Assembly: GCF_028657945.1 (NCBI RefSeq)
Contig: NZ_CP059693.1
Coordinates: 3,968,001 to 4,032,000, forward strand
Direction of reading: 5' to 3'
DNA length: 64,000 nucleotides
Source: Thalassomonas haliotis
GTDB taxonomy: Bacteria; Pseudomonadota; Gammaproteobacteria; Enterobacterales; Alteromonadaceae
Under the pieces are notes generated by a model. It was not told where the DNA came from, did not search any database, and was given only the letters and a program-made list of their open reading frames with translations. This document shows, piece after piece, positions 8,373 through 17,157 of the stretch (the stretch's first letter is position 1; each line of letters opens with the position of its first letter). Made by a program: the position numbers and the translations under genes.

Positions 8373-8433
8373 AGCAGGCAAAGCGACAAGACTGTACTTT
8401 TACTTGAAACAAGGCGTGTATTACAGTTCAAAT
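8373..8433 (+). pseudogene. Decayed tRNA-Asn-like unit 7, 3' truncated
   Basis: It starts like a type 'a' unit and breaks off after ACAGTTCAAATCTTCC, matching the break of unit 5. It lies just before the stop of the convergent diguanylate cyclase gene. Confidence 0.65.
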
Positions 8434-8475
8434 CTTCCAAAGTTAATACTAAGCGCCAAATCTCATCTTATGCTA

Positions 8476-9984
8476 TCAAACCAAAGTGAATGCCTTGCTC
8501 TTCATACCATTACGTCCTGCCGACTTGGCTTGGTACAAGAGTTCATCCGCTGCTTTATATACTTCTTCGGCTGTCATATCCTGTTCACAGGACACCTGAA
8601 CCGCCCCGGCAGAAACCGTTAGAAACTCGGAAACAATACTTGGTTCGTGGGGGATTTTTAAAGCTTCGACCCTATGAATGATATTGAGGACAAATAACTC
8701 CAGGGAAATGAAATCTTTTTGATTGGTTAAAATCAAAAACTCTTCCCCGCCAACCCTGAAGGCAAAATCCGATGAACGTTTGGCCTGGTCAATAAAAACC
8801 TTAGCCACGGCAATCAAGGCTTTATCTCCTTCCTGATGACCATAGGTATCGTTATATTGTTTAAAGAAGTCGATATCCAGCAGCACCACGGAAAAGTGTT
8901 TTTCATCCCGCTTTGCCCGCCTGAACTCCCGGGGAAATACGCTGTCGAAATAGTTACGGTTATAAAGTCCGGTCATGTTGTCGGTGATCGACAATTTTTC
9001 TAATAACTTCTTATCGGTAATATCATTAAAAAATACATTGAAAGTATCAATGCCAGCCTCTGTAGTACTCTCCGGGATAACTTCAAGATGAAACCATAGC
9101 TTCTTCCCGGCAACCCGAATAAACACTTCCTGGCTGATTGAGATGCCGGCTAAAATATCCGACTCAAAGCTCTGGTACTGTTGCTCATCGGTAAAAAACC
9201 AGTCATTAACCGTATGTAAAACGGCTTCCCTGTCAAGCTTTAGCGCCCGGCATAAGGCATGACTGATATCGATAACTTCTTTATCCCGGGTCAGTGTCGC
9301 CGTCAGAAAGTTTTGATCTAACAGATATAACTGATGCTGATAGTTTTGGTTGAGGGTGAGCAGATTTTTCACGATATAAAAAATAATAAAACCAGAAAGT
9401 ATCAGGGTTAAAGATAAGATAAGGGTAACAGTATAATGGCTGCTATTGACCACGGAAAAACTATGAAATTCACCGGCTTTTTTCACGGCAAAATCATTGA
9501 GTACTTTATTTTGCTGATAAAAGTGTTCAATGGCTTCAATTCCCCGGGTATTGTGCAACTGATTTGCCTGGTGATTCTTCCCGCTATCAAGCAAGGTTAT
9601 CAGCTGCTCTACCAGGGTTTTCCAGCGGATAAAGGCATGATAAGCGTTATCAATATCATGGTTATCCCCTAAGTAATTTTCATAAATAATGGCAAAGTTG
9701 TATTCAATGCGCTCTTCCTGGCGAAGAATTTTTTCAGTCAGCTCGCTGATATTCTTTTTTATGTGCTCCATATCATGAACATGAATGGCCGCTTTTAAAT
9801 CGCGATCCATCACAGTCACACCGGTATAGATTTCAGCAACCGCATTATTGACCTGGAAAGGATGAATGAAAATATTCAACATGTTATCGGTCAGGATTTG
9901 CATTTTATAAATGGTAAAAGTAACACTTGCGACAGAAGCGAAAGCAATCAGCAGGAAGCCTAGTAGGATTTTTTTTATACTCAT
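8476..9984 (-). CDS. Membrane diguanylate cyclase (sensor-PAS-GGDEF)
   Basis: The protein makes cyclic di-GMP from two GTP. From ATG 9984 (502 residues) it has an N-terminal membrane segment (IKKILLGFLLIAFASVASVTF), a roughly 150-residue helical periplasmic sensor, a second membrane segment (VTLILSLTLILSGFIIFYIV), a PAS-like domain ending in DITDKK, and a C-terminal GGDEF domain. The active-site motif is GGEEF, an accepted active variant, preceded by the metal-binding LLDIDFFKQYND. A longer reading frame begins with TTG at 10026; the ATG directly before the membrane helix is preferred. No RxxD inhibitory site was identified with confidence. The gene stands alone, convergent to the tRNA arrays. 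Confidence 0.9.
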   Translation of the reverse strand: MSIKKILLGFLLIAFASVASVTFTIYKMQILTDNMLNIFIHPFQVNNAVAEIYTGVTVMDRDLKAAIHVHDMEHIKKNISELTEKILRQEERIEYNFAIIYENYLGDNHDIDNAYHAFIRWKTLVEQLITLLDSGKNHQANQLHNTRGIEAIEHFYQQNKVLNDFAVKKAGEFHSFSVVNSSHYTVTLILSLTLILSGFIIFYIVKNLLTLNQNYQHQLYLLDQNFLTATLTRDKEVIDISHALCRALKLDREAVLHTVNDWFFTDEQQYQSFESDILAGISISQEVFIRVAGKKLWFHLEVIPESTTEAGIDTFNVFFNDITDKKLLEKLSITDNMTGLYNRNYFDSVFPREFRRAKRDEKHFSVVLLDIDFFKQYNDTYGHQEGDKALIAVAKVFIDQAKRSSDFAFRVGGEEFLILTNQKDFISLELFVLNIIHRVEALKIPHEPSIVSEFLTVSAGAVQVSCEQDMTAEEVYKAADELLYQAKSAGRNGMKSKAFTLV

Positions 9985-10422
9985 AATCTCATCACAGTAC
10001 CGGTAACATTCCCTATTACTATGCAATAGTGTCTATAAACAGAAAAATGTTATTACTGACTATAATATAAAGCTTTTTTACTTATTCAAGCACCAAGATC
10101 AACAACCGGGCAATTGTTCCTTTTACTGTTTAAATAATAAACTGATGTCGAAGTTTTTCCTGCTCGCATCAACAAATGCATTCCTTGCCTATAGTCACCA
10201 AACCGTTCGCCGATTGCAGTCAAATTTCCCTTTACCTGATTATGCTTTCAGCAAGTATTTGAAATTAACCATATAAAATAAACTCAAGCTTTGCTCCCAA
10301 GTATAGAACAGAACGCTTAGTTCGTTGATTTAATCAATGGATAAGTCAACGCCAGAACGAAACAGGGTTAACACTGCCGCCTGTGAAGGCGGCGTATTTG
10401 ATATTTTTACTTCAGCTAATCC
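9985..10422. other. Intergenic region between GGDEF and kefB-like genes
   Basis: No gene was seen in these 438 bases. A 6-bp hairpin GCCGCC-TGTGAA-GGCGGC (10376-10393) lies downstream of the minus-strand antiporter gene and may help end its transcript, but it lacks a strong T-run. Confidence 0.4.
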
Positions 10423-12276
10423 TCAATCAGGGCATTTTCCCGAAGCTTGATCACACTCCTGGTTAAATGCCCGGACATCCTGGCTATCGGCCTGTAACAC
10501 AGCTGCCAGTGCCCGGTAATTTTCCTGGGACTGGGAGCGATAGCCTTTTTCATCGCCATAAAATTTAGCCATGGCAATAATATTACGCTCATCATGCTCT
10601 TTAAAGATAGCCGCCGAGCGTCGGGCTTCTTCTGCATCAACACCCAGGCTGGTTAATGCCTGCTCCGCTAAATTCAACGCCGAATGAAAGGTTTCCCGGA
10701 CAATAATATCGGCGCCGCTTTCCTGCAGTTCATGCACTTCAAGCCGACCCACGGCCCGCACCAGTATCTTCAAATGGGGATAATGCTTGCGGGCATGTTC
10801 AACAATTTCCTGTGTTTTTTCATGCTCATCCACTGCCACGATCAAAAGTTTTGCCGTTTCAGCACCGGCGGCATGTAATAAGTCGGGGCGAGAAGCATCG
10901 CCGTAAAAAACCTTATTTTCAAATTTACGTACCAGCTCCACCTGGGTGGCATCATGTTCAAGTACCGTCACCTGGTGTCCCTTCATGATCAGCAGCCTTG
11001 ACACTATCTGACCGAAACGTCCCATGCCCGCCAAAATCACCGGGGTATCTCCGTCATCAATATGATCCGCCTCAGTCTCCTCCTGGCTATCTGCCCCAGA
11101 AAAAAGAGGCTCCACCAGCTTATTGTTGACTATCATCAGCAGCGGAGTGACCGCCATAGATAAAGCGACGACGACTACCAGGGGTTCGGTAATGTCCGGC
11201 GTTAAAATATGGTGCTGACTGGCAAAGGTGAATAAGACAAAGCAAAACTCCCCCGACTGCGCCAGGGCAAAAGAGAAAAACCAGCGGTTAATCCCCTGCA
11301 TTTTAAAGAGTTTACCCAGTACAAACAGCACCAGCATTTTACAGAAAATAAGACCGAAAACTAACCCGATAATAAAAACCGGCTTTGCCTGCAAAATCGC
11401 AAAATTGATACTGGCGCCGACCGAGATAAAAAACAGCCCGAGCAGCAGACCTTTAAATGGCGCAATTTCGGCCTCCAGTTCATGGCGGTATTCGCTTTCC
11501 GCCAAGACAACCCCCGCCAAGAAGGTGCCCAGCGCCGCAGAAACACCTATGCTGTCCATCAACAAGGCAATACCCACTACCAGGAACAAGGCAGTGGCGG
11601 TAAAGATTTCCCGCATCTTGGTTTGGGCAATAATGCGAAACAGCGGGCGTAGCAAAAATTTTCCCGCTAAAATAATGCCGCCGATCACGGCAATCAGTTG
11701 CAGCGCATGCAGGTAGCCGGTTAACTGCCCCGCTTCGGGCTCAGCTGGTGCCGCACCGGATATTGCCAGCAGCGGCATCAGGGCCAGCATGGGAATCACC
11801 GCAATATCCTGAAACAGCAATACGGCAAAAGAAGATTGCCCAAGCTCGGTTTTCATCAGGCCGTTTTCATTAAGCAGCTGCAGTACGATTGCCGTGGAAG
11901 AGAGCGCTAAAATCATGCCAACCGCCAGCGCCATCTGCCAGCTCAGGCCGAATAATAAAGCCACCGAAGATAACAGCGCCGTGCTCAGCAGCACCTGGGC
12001 GCCGCCAAGGCCGACAATAGGCACCCTGAGTTTCCATAAAATAGACGGTTGCAGCTCCAGCCCCACCAGAAACAGCATCATGACCACGCCAAATTCGGCA
12101 AAGTGCATGACATTTTCCAGATGGCTGCCGACAATCCCCAGCACATAAGGGCCGATGATCACCCCGGCGATCAGATAACCCAGCACTGAGCCCAGCCCCA
12201 GCCGTTTGGCAATGGGTACTGTGACCACACCGGCGCCGAGAAAAACAAACGCCTGCTCCATTAACCCCATAGCCAT
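10423..12276 (-). CDS. KefB/KefC-type monovalent cation:proton antiporter (CPA2) with TrkA-N domain
   Basis: This 617-residue inner-membrane protein has an N-terminal Na+/H+-exchanger domain with about 12 hydrophobic segments (1-385) and a cytosolic RCK/TrkA-N domain (about 405-525). The latter has the nucleotide-binding GMGRFGQIVSRLL pattern. A further 90 residues follow. KefB/KefC proteins export K+ in exchange for protons under glutathione-adduct control. The glutathione partner KefG/KefF is not adjacent, so the regulation may differ. The ATG at 12276 has AGGGGGAG upstream and is preferred to the internal ATG at 12270. The family is secure; KefB versus KefC is not decided. Confidence 0.9.
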   Translation of the reverse strand: MAMGLMEQAFVFLGAGVVTVPIAKRLGLGSVLGYLIAGVIIGPYVLGIVGSHLENVMHFAEFGVVMMLFLVGLELQPSILWKLRVPIVGLGGAQVLLSTALLSSVALLFGLSWQMALAVGMILALSSTAIVLQLLNENGLMKTELGQSSFAVLLFQDIAVIPMLALMPLLAISGAAPAEPEAGQLTGYLHALQLIAVIGGIILAGKFLLRPLFRIIAQTKMREIFTATALFLVVGIALLMDSIGVSAALGTFLAGVVLAESEYRHELEAEIAPFKGLLLGLFFISVGASINFAILQAKPVFIIGLVFGLIFCKMLVLFVLGKLFKMQGINRWFFSFALAQSGEFCFVLFTFASQHHILTPDITEPLVVVVALSMAVTPLLMIVNNKLVEPLFSGADSQEETEADHIDDGDTPVILAGMGRFGQIVSRLLIMKGHQVTVLEHDATQVELVRKFENKVFYGDASRPDLLHAAGAETAKLLIVAVDEHEKTQEIVEHARKHYPHLKILVRAVGRLEVHELQESGADIIVRETFHSALNLAEQALTSLGVDAEEARRSAAIFKEHDERNIIAMAKFYGDEKGYRSQSQENYRALAAVLQADSQDVRAFNQECDQASGKCPD

Positions 12277-12317
12277 AACTCCCCCTTATTCATCAATGCT
12301 TTACCAGAAACTTTTTA

Positions 12318-13520
12318 TCAACGAAACAACACAGATTCTTTATTGAAAATGTATACGCACAAAAAAATCGCAGCCAGGGCAAAAACCGTGCTCGATGCCA
12401 GGATAGACACCAGCATCCAGTGATCTATAGTGCCTTTAAGAATTTCTTTGATCGCCAGCGCAACATTGGAAATGGGCACCAAAGACCAGCTCCAGTTAAG
12501 CTTTATCCCCGGCAGCATGGCCACCATCACAGGGAAAAACCCCAACATAGACATAGGACCCATATAATTTTGCGCTTCTTTAAAGCTGCGGGCATAAATG
12601 GAAATAGACAGTAAAATGGCGGCAAAAATTGCCGATACCGGGATCAGCATCAACAGCATTAATAACAGATCTGTTATCCCCACCGAGGCCAATACCCGGG
12701 CAACAACATCGACATCGGCAAGCTCACCGATAAGGTAACTCCACATCACCAGAGAAAACACGGTAATAAGCGCCGTAACTATACCTGTGGTCATAATGGT
12801 AAAAAACTTACCCAATACCAGGGCGTAACGGGAAATTGGCGTCAGTAACAGGGTTTCCAGCGTACCGCGCTCTTTTTCCCCCGCCCCTAAATCTATGGCC
12901 GGATACATGGCGCCGGTTAAACATAATACAATCAGCAAATACGGCAACAGGCCGCCGATTTGCTCTCCCACATTTTCCCGTTCATTGGCGGTGTCCACGG
13001 TTTTGAGCTGCACAGGCTTCATCAACAGCTCAAACTGCTTTTTATTGATGCCGAGCTGGCCGAACTTGTCTTGCCTGAGCGCTTGCAGATATTGGTTGAA
13101 TACCTTGTTGACCTTTTGCTTCACCTGGTTCAGCTGCGACGAGTCATTAAAATACAGCTGCCACTGGCTTTGCTGCTCGGCGCTTAAATCATCCTGATGC
13201 CGGGCATTAACTTTGATCACTAAGTCCAGTTGGCCGCTGCGGATGGCGGCAAAAATATCATCTTCATGCGCCAGTGCCATTTCCTGCTTGTGAAAATCTC
13301 TGTGATAAAACAGGCTTTCTTCAAAGCGGCTTGCCTGCTCGCCATTGATAATGGCATAACGCAGTACTTTTTGTTCTTCCTCGATGGCGGCACTGGCCAC
13401 CACGGCCCCCATAATGGCAAAAATCACCGGGAAAATAAGCAAAGGCAGGGCTATCATGAAAAATAGCGTTTTTCTGTCCCGCACCAGCTCTAATAATTCT
13501 TTTTTATATACTTGCCACAT
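12318..13520 (-). CDS. ABC-2 type exporter permease (NatB-like)
   Basis: The inner-membrane permease has one N-terminal membrane helix (FFMIALPLLIFPVIFAIMGAVV), a large external domain of about 165 residues, then five to six clustered helices. This is the layout of NatB/ABC2_membrane_3 proteins. The motif GAGEKERGTLETLLLTP is diagnostic. The ATG at 13520 (400 residues) is chosen because it follows the stop of the ATPase by one base and has GGAGAG before it; the frame extends upstream into the ATPase gene. In Bacillus NatAB exports Na+, but the substrate here is not shown. Confidence 0.88.
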   Translation of the reverse strand: MWQVYKKELLELVRDRKTLFFMIALPLLIFPVIFAIMGAVVASAAIEEEQKVLRYAIINGEQASRFEESLFYHRDFHKQEMALAHEDDIFAAIRSGQLDLVIKVNARHQDDLSAEQQSQWQLYFNDSSQLNQVKQKVNKVFNQYLQALRQDKFGQLGINKKQFELLMKPVQLKTVDTANERENVGEQIGGLLPYLLIVLCLTGAMYPAIDLGAGEKERGTLETLLLTPISRYALVLGKFFTIMTTGIVTALITVFSLVMWSYLIGELADVDVVARVLASVGITDLLLMLLMLIPVSAIFAAILLSISIYARSFKEAQNYMGPMSMLGFFPVMVAMLPGIKLNWSWSLVPISNVALAIKEILKGTIDHWMLVSILASSTVFALAAIFLCVYIFNKESVLFR

Positions 13521-13521
13521 C

Positions 13522-14376
13522 TTACTGCTCTCCGGTGTCTGTCTGCTGGCCGCCAATTTTTTGCTGATCGCTAAGCACAGGCTCCCCGCTGCCTTGTCCC
13601 CGCGCCGATAAGATAGCCATAAAGGCCTTTCTTAAATCCCGGCATTGACTGCTTTGTTGCAGCTGTTCGAGCGAGCCGCTAAAACAGGTGGTGCCCTGGG
13701 CGATAATCGCGACCTTATCCGCCAGCATAGCCACTTCATCTAAATGGTGGGTGGAAAAAATCACCGGCCGCCCCAGGTTGCGCTGGCTGTCGATAAACTC
13801 CAATATCGCCTCCGTTGCCATGATATCCAGTCCTGTGGTCGGCTCATCGAGCACCAAAACTTCCGGTTGATGGATAACCGAGCGGGCAATAGAGACTTTT
13901 TGCTGCATCCCGCTTGAAAGCGTTTCCACCCGCCGGTGTAAATAAGCTTCAATATCGAGCTGCTGGTAGAGGGCTTCGCCATATTCCTTGATTTTCAGTT
14001 CACTCATGCCATGAAGTTTGGCAAAGTATTCGATATTTTCCTTGGCTGTCAAACGGTTATATAAGCCGGTTTTCGTGGATAAAAAGCCGATTTTCTTTTT
14101 TGCTTCCTGTGGCTTTTTGATGATATCGACATCGTTAATGACAATAGCGCCGCTGTCGGGTTTTAACGCCGCGGCTAATATGCGTAACGTAGTGGTTTTC
14201 CCTGCGCCGTTGGGACCTAACAGCCCCAAAACCTGGCCTTTATCACAGGAAAAGCTGACATCATTTAATGCCTGGAACAACCTGCCGGCTTGTCTGGGAT
14301 CTTTTTTATCATCTTGTTGTTTCATTGCCTCTTTGCTGAGGTGAAATGATTTGCTCAGGTGGGAAACTGTGATCAT
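13522..14376 (-). CDS. ABC transporter ATP-binding protein (NatA-like)
   Basis: The 284-residue nucleotide-binding subunit has Walker A GPNGAGKT (54-61), Q-loop region, signature LSSGMQQK, Walker B VLVLDEPTTGLD, and the H-loop FSTHH. It has an inserted charged stretch before Walker A (about 15-33) and a hydrophilic C-terminal tail rich in G/Q. It is one base from the ABC-2 permease and the pair forms an operon. Powering export is clear; the cargo is unknown. Confidence 0.92.
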   Translation of the reverse strand: MITVSHLSKSFHLSKEAMKQQDDKKDPRQAGRLFQALNDVSFSCDKGQVLGLLGPNGAGKTTTLRILAAALKPDSGAIVINDVDIIKKPQEAKKKIGFLSTKTGLYNRLTAKENIEYFAKLHGMSELKIKEYGEALYQQLDIEAYLHRRVETLSSGMQQKVSIARSVIHQPEVLVLDEPTTGLDIMATEAILEFIDSQRNLGRPVIFSTHHLDEVAMLADKVAIIAQGTTCFSGSLEQLQQSSQCRDLRKAFMAILSARGQGSGEPVLSDQQKIGGQQTDTGEQ

Positions 14377-14547
14377 GAATATTGTTATTACCGGGAAAAA
14401 TCTGATTAAGCAATTGTATCGGTTATGAAAATACTAAGCCAATTTTTATTGTTCGATCGCTTGAAATGCCCGGCAAGCCCCTTAACCTGCGATATGCCAA
14501 CGATTAACCAGTTATTTATCAGCGAAGGGGCTTAGCAGCAAAAGCCA

Positions 14548-15093
14548 CTAAAATGGCGGCTCCCCGGCTTCGGGTAAGGGCACTTCAAAAGAAAACACTA
14601 TGGTAGAAATCATACGATACATGCCGCAGGACATGACTAAATCCAGGAACCCCTGAATGCCAATTTCATCCACCAGGCAATCCTGGGTGTGCCTGGCAAT
14701 GCTGCGATGGTGTACCACATCTTCTGCCACCTGCCAGGTATACAAATACAAACGTTTCATGCTGGCACTGGCAATGTCCCCTTCAAGCACCTGGGCGATA
14801 ACCGAATTGGGCAAACCCGCCCTTTCCGCCGGGGCAAGATGTTTTTCCCAGACAAAAGCCGCCCCCAGCGCCCTGGCGGTAGCCAAAATCCCCAGTTCGC
14901 GGATATCCCCCGCCAGTTCGCTTTGATAACGTAAATAAGTGCCCAGCTCGCCGACATGGCGCGCCAGTTCAGGATGATTCAATAAGGTCCGGTACATACC
15001 GGATAAACCGTCCCTGGGGCCGATTAATTTATCGTATATTTCCTGTCCCTCGACATCCAAGTCATTCCGGGTGAGTAATGGAAGTTTTGCCAT
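14548..15093 (-). CDS. Carboxymuconolactone-decarboxylase-like protein (CMD fold), 181 aa
   Basis: The sequence has the CMD/AhpD-like helical fold: LNHPELARHVGELGTYLRYQSELAGDIRELGILATARALGAAFVWEKH is the typical core. The CxxC pair of AhpD is missing; E and H in FVWEKH occupy the usual active region. Members act in aromatic or lactone metabolism or are uncharacterised. It is the last gene of the minus-strand redox cluster, 168 bases after the ThDP enzyme. AAGGA precedes the ATG. A second, longer CMD-like protein lies in the same cluster at 18802-19443. The reaction cannot be assigned. Confidence 0.8.
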   Translation of the reverse strand: MAKLPLLTRNDLDVEGQEIYDKLIGPRDGLSGMYRTLLNHPELARHVGELGTYLRYQSELAGDIRELGILATARALGAAFVWEKHLAPAERAGLPNSVIAQVLEGDIASASMKRLYLYTWQVAEDVVHHRSIARHTQDCLVDEIGIQGFLDLVMSCGMYRMISTIVFSFEVPLPEAGEPPF

Positions 15094-15261
15094 AACTATA
15101 TCCTTGTTCTATATCCTTGTTATTTAGATAAAATCAGCCAAGCGGGGCATACCGGCACACTCCCCCTTGGGTAACTTTAGTTGTCAGTAAAAACTTATTT
15201 AAGCAGCTTACGGCCCCACACTTACTGCGTTTTGCTTGTTCTTTAACGCTAATTTTCAGAG

Positions 15262-17148
15262 CTAATCTTCAGACCAGCTAGCCTGTTCCACCGCTTTGCG
15301 CCAGGGGTTGATGGGGGTTTCAAAATCCGGACTGCACCTGGCATCGATAACAAAAGGTCCATTCGCCGCAAATGCCCGGTCAAATGCCAGGGATAAATCC
15401 CTGGGGTTTTCCACCCGGATCCCGTCTCCCCCCAGAGAGCGGGAGAAGGCGACCCAGTCGTGGGTGGCTAAACTGGTCAGCTGTTTTGCTATCGGAGTTT
15501 TCGCCCTTAAATAAACATTGCCCAGGGCACTGTTATTGATCACCAGCACAATCAAGGGCAAGTTGTTTTTCGCGGCACTTTGGATCTCAATGCCGTTCAT
15601 CAACATACAGCCGTCGCCGGTGATCACTACACAGGGCTTATCCGGACAGGCAACTTTTGCCCCTATCCCCGCCGGGATCGCCCAGCCCATAGGCGCCATA
15701 GCCGCTGCCGTCAGGTATTGCCTCGGGCCATGGCTTTGCCAGTAATGGCCGGCAAAAGCCCGGTGCGCCCCCGAGTCGGCAATAATCACGGTATTTTTCG
15801 GTGCTATGATCTGCAATTCGGTAATGATGCGCGCCGGGTGCATGGGAGTGGCGGTACTTTGCCTGTCTTCATTTTGATAATAACGCGGTTTCTCGCTGAT
15901 CGCCGCCAGCCATTGCCGCCGTTGCTGTGCCCCTTCGAGTAGAGAGGCTAATTGCCCGCCCTGCTCCTGTTGCAGCAGCCACTCCAGCAAAGTGCAAATA
16001 TCGCCGTTAATGCCGGTATCAACCGGGAAGTTTTTGGAGAAATTGGCAATATCGACATCTACCTGGTAAATGCCCGCCTCCGGTTTTAAATGTTGATCCC
16101 AGCGCATGGTGTCGCGCTGATTTAAACTTGAACCCAACACCAGCAATAAACGGTTATCGTCAATGCCGGCATTGGGGCAATTGGCATTGCCTTTATCGCC
16201 GTTTAATAACGCCAGAGTAGCATGGTTAGTACCGGCATAACCGAAGACTCCCAGAGACAGGGGATGCGTTTCGGGAAAAACCCCTTTTGCCTTTAAGGTG
16301 GTTGCCACCGGGATATAATATTTTTGCGCAAATTCCAGCAGCTTATCGCTTGCCTGTGAGCGTATCGCGCCACTGCCGGCAAGGATGGCAATATTACCGG
16401 CGCCGTTATGCTCCAATGCCGCCAAGAGTTGTTTCGCACCATGGAGATCCAGGCCCCTGGGACTGATATTGTCCGCCTGCAAAGGTTTAAATCCGCTATA
16501 TTCACCGGGGATCACTTGAGTTTGGATCTGTTTGGGAAAGCTCAGGCTCACGGGTTTTTGCTCCCGCCCGAGCATAGTTCTCATGGCATGATCGAGCACC
16601 CGGGGCACCATTTTCGCCTCGGGGATCTCACGTGACATGGCGGTAACAGCAGATAAAAAACCGATATCGTTCACACCGCCTGTGCTGGCATCCTGAAAGC
16701 CTCCCCTGCCATCCCAGTCGGTGGGAATTTCACCGGCCAGGGTCAGTACCGGCGAGCCGTCACTATAGGCGGCGGCAAGCGGTCCCACCATATTGGCGAT
16801 CCCCGGCCCGCCTATACCCAAACATACGCCAAATAAACCGCTGGCCCGGGCATAACCGTCTGCCATATAGGCAGCTCCGGCCTCGTTGGCGGCCACTATG
16901 GCTTTGACATCATCTTCTGCCTCACCGAATTGATCAAGAAAAGGATCCACCACACCGCCGGGCACCATAAACACATGATGGACCCCTTGGCGGGCTATTG
17001 CATCAAGCACATACCGGGTGGTTGTGAGCCCGGTTTCGCCGTTGCTTTGCTTTTCTGCGCGGTTACTGTCCACACCTATGTCTGGTATTTTACTCCCACC
17101 CGGGCCCGTTGCCGGATTATTGTCTGAATCAGCTTTAAGATCGGTCAC
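15262..17148 (-). CDS. Thiamine-diphosphate enzyme, acetolactate-synthase-like
   Basis: This 628-residue protein has the three-domain ThDP fold (PYR, central, PP). The glutamate that activates the cofactor is in AANEAGAAYMADGYARA. The PP domain has the GDGCMLMNGIEI...NNSALG Mg/ThDP-binding motif. Acetolactate synthases and relatives decarboxylate a 2-oxo acid and transfer the acyl unit. No ilvN-type regulatory subunit is present, so a specialised role is likelier than branched-chain biosynthesis. It starts with GTG 6 bases after TAAGGAG. The first about 40 residues are a polar low-complexity extension not usual for the family. It is 9 bases downstream of the DyP gene, probably co-transcribed. 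Confidence 0.85.
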   Translation of the reverse strand: MTDLKADSDNNPATGPGGSKIPDIGVDSNRAEKQSNGETGLTTTRYVLDAIARQGVHHVFMVPGGVVDPFLDQFGEAEDDVKAIVAANEAGAAYMADGYARASGLFGVCLGIGGPGIANMVGPLAAAYSDGSPVLTLAGEIPTDWDGRGGFQDASTGGVNDIGFLSAVTAMSREIPEAKMVPRVLDHAMRTMLGREQKPVSLSFPKQIQTQVIPGEYSGFKPLQADNISPRGLDLHGAKQLLAALEHNGAGNIAILAGSGAIRSQASDKLLEFAQKYYIPVATTLKAKGVFPETHPLSLGVFGYAGTNHATLALLNGDKGNANCPNAGIDDNRLLLVLGSSLNQRDTMRWDQHLKPEAGIYQVDVDIANFSKNFPVDTGINGDICTLLEWLLQQEQGGQLASLLEGAQQRRQWLAAISEKPRYYQNEDRQSTATPMHPARIITELQIIAPKNTVIIADSGAHRAFAGHYWQSHGPRQYLTAAAMAPMGWAIPAGIGAKVACPDKPCVVITGDGCMLMNGIEIQSAAKNNLPLIVLVINNSALGNVYLRAKTPIAKQLTSLATHDWVAFSRSLGGDGIRVENPRDLSLAFDRAFAANGPFVIDARCSPDFETPINPWRKAVEQASWSED

Positions 17149-17157
17149 GATAACTCC

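Noticed and set aside
6808-8433. CRISPR array or integron-type repeats
   Set aside because: Repeat units are about 150 bases with tRNA-like blocks and terminators. No short identical repeats with unique spacers and no cas gene were seen.
6452-8433. Functional extra tRNA genes among the decayed units
   Set aside because: The anticodon arm is replaced by an insertion and the acceptor stems do not pair, so no cloverleaf can form.
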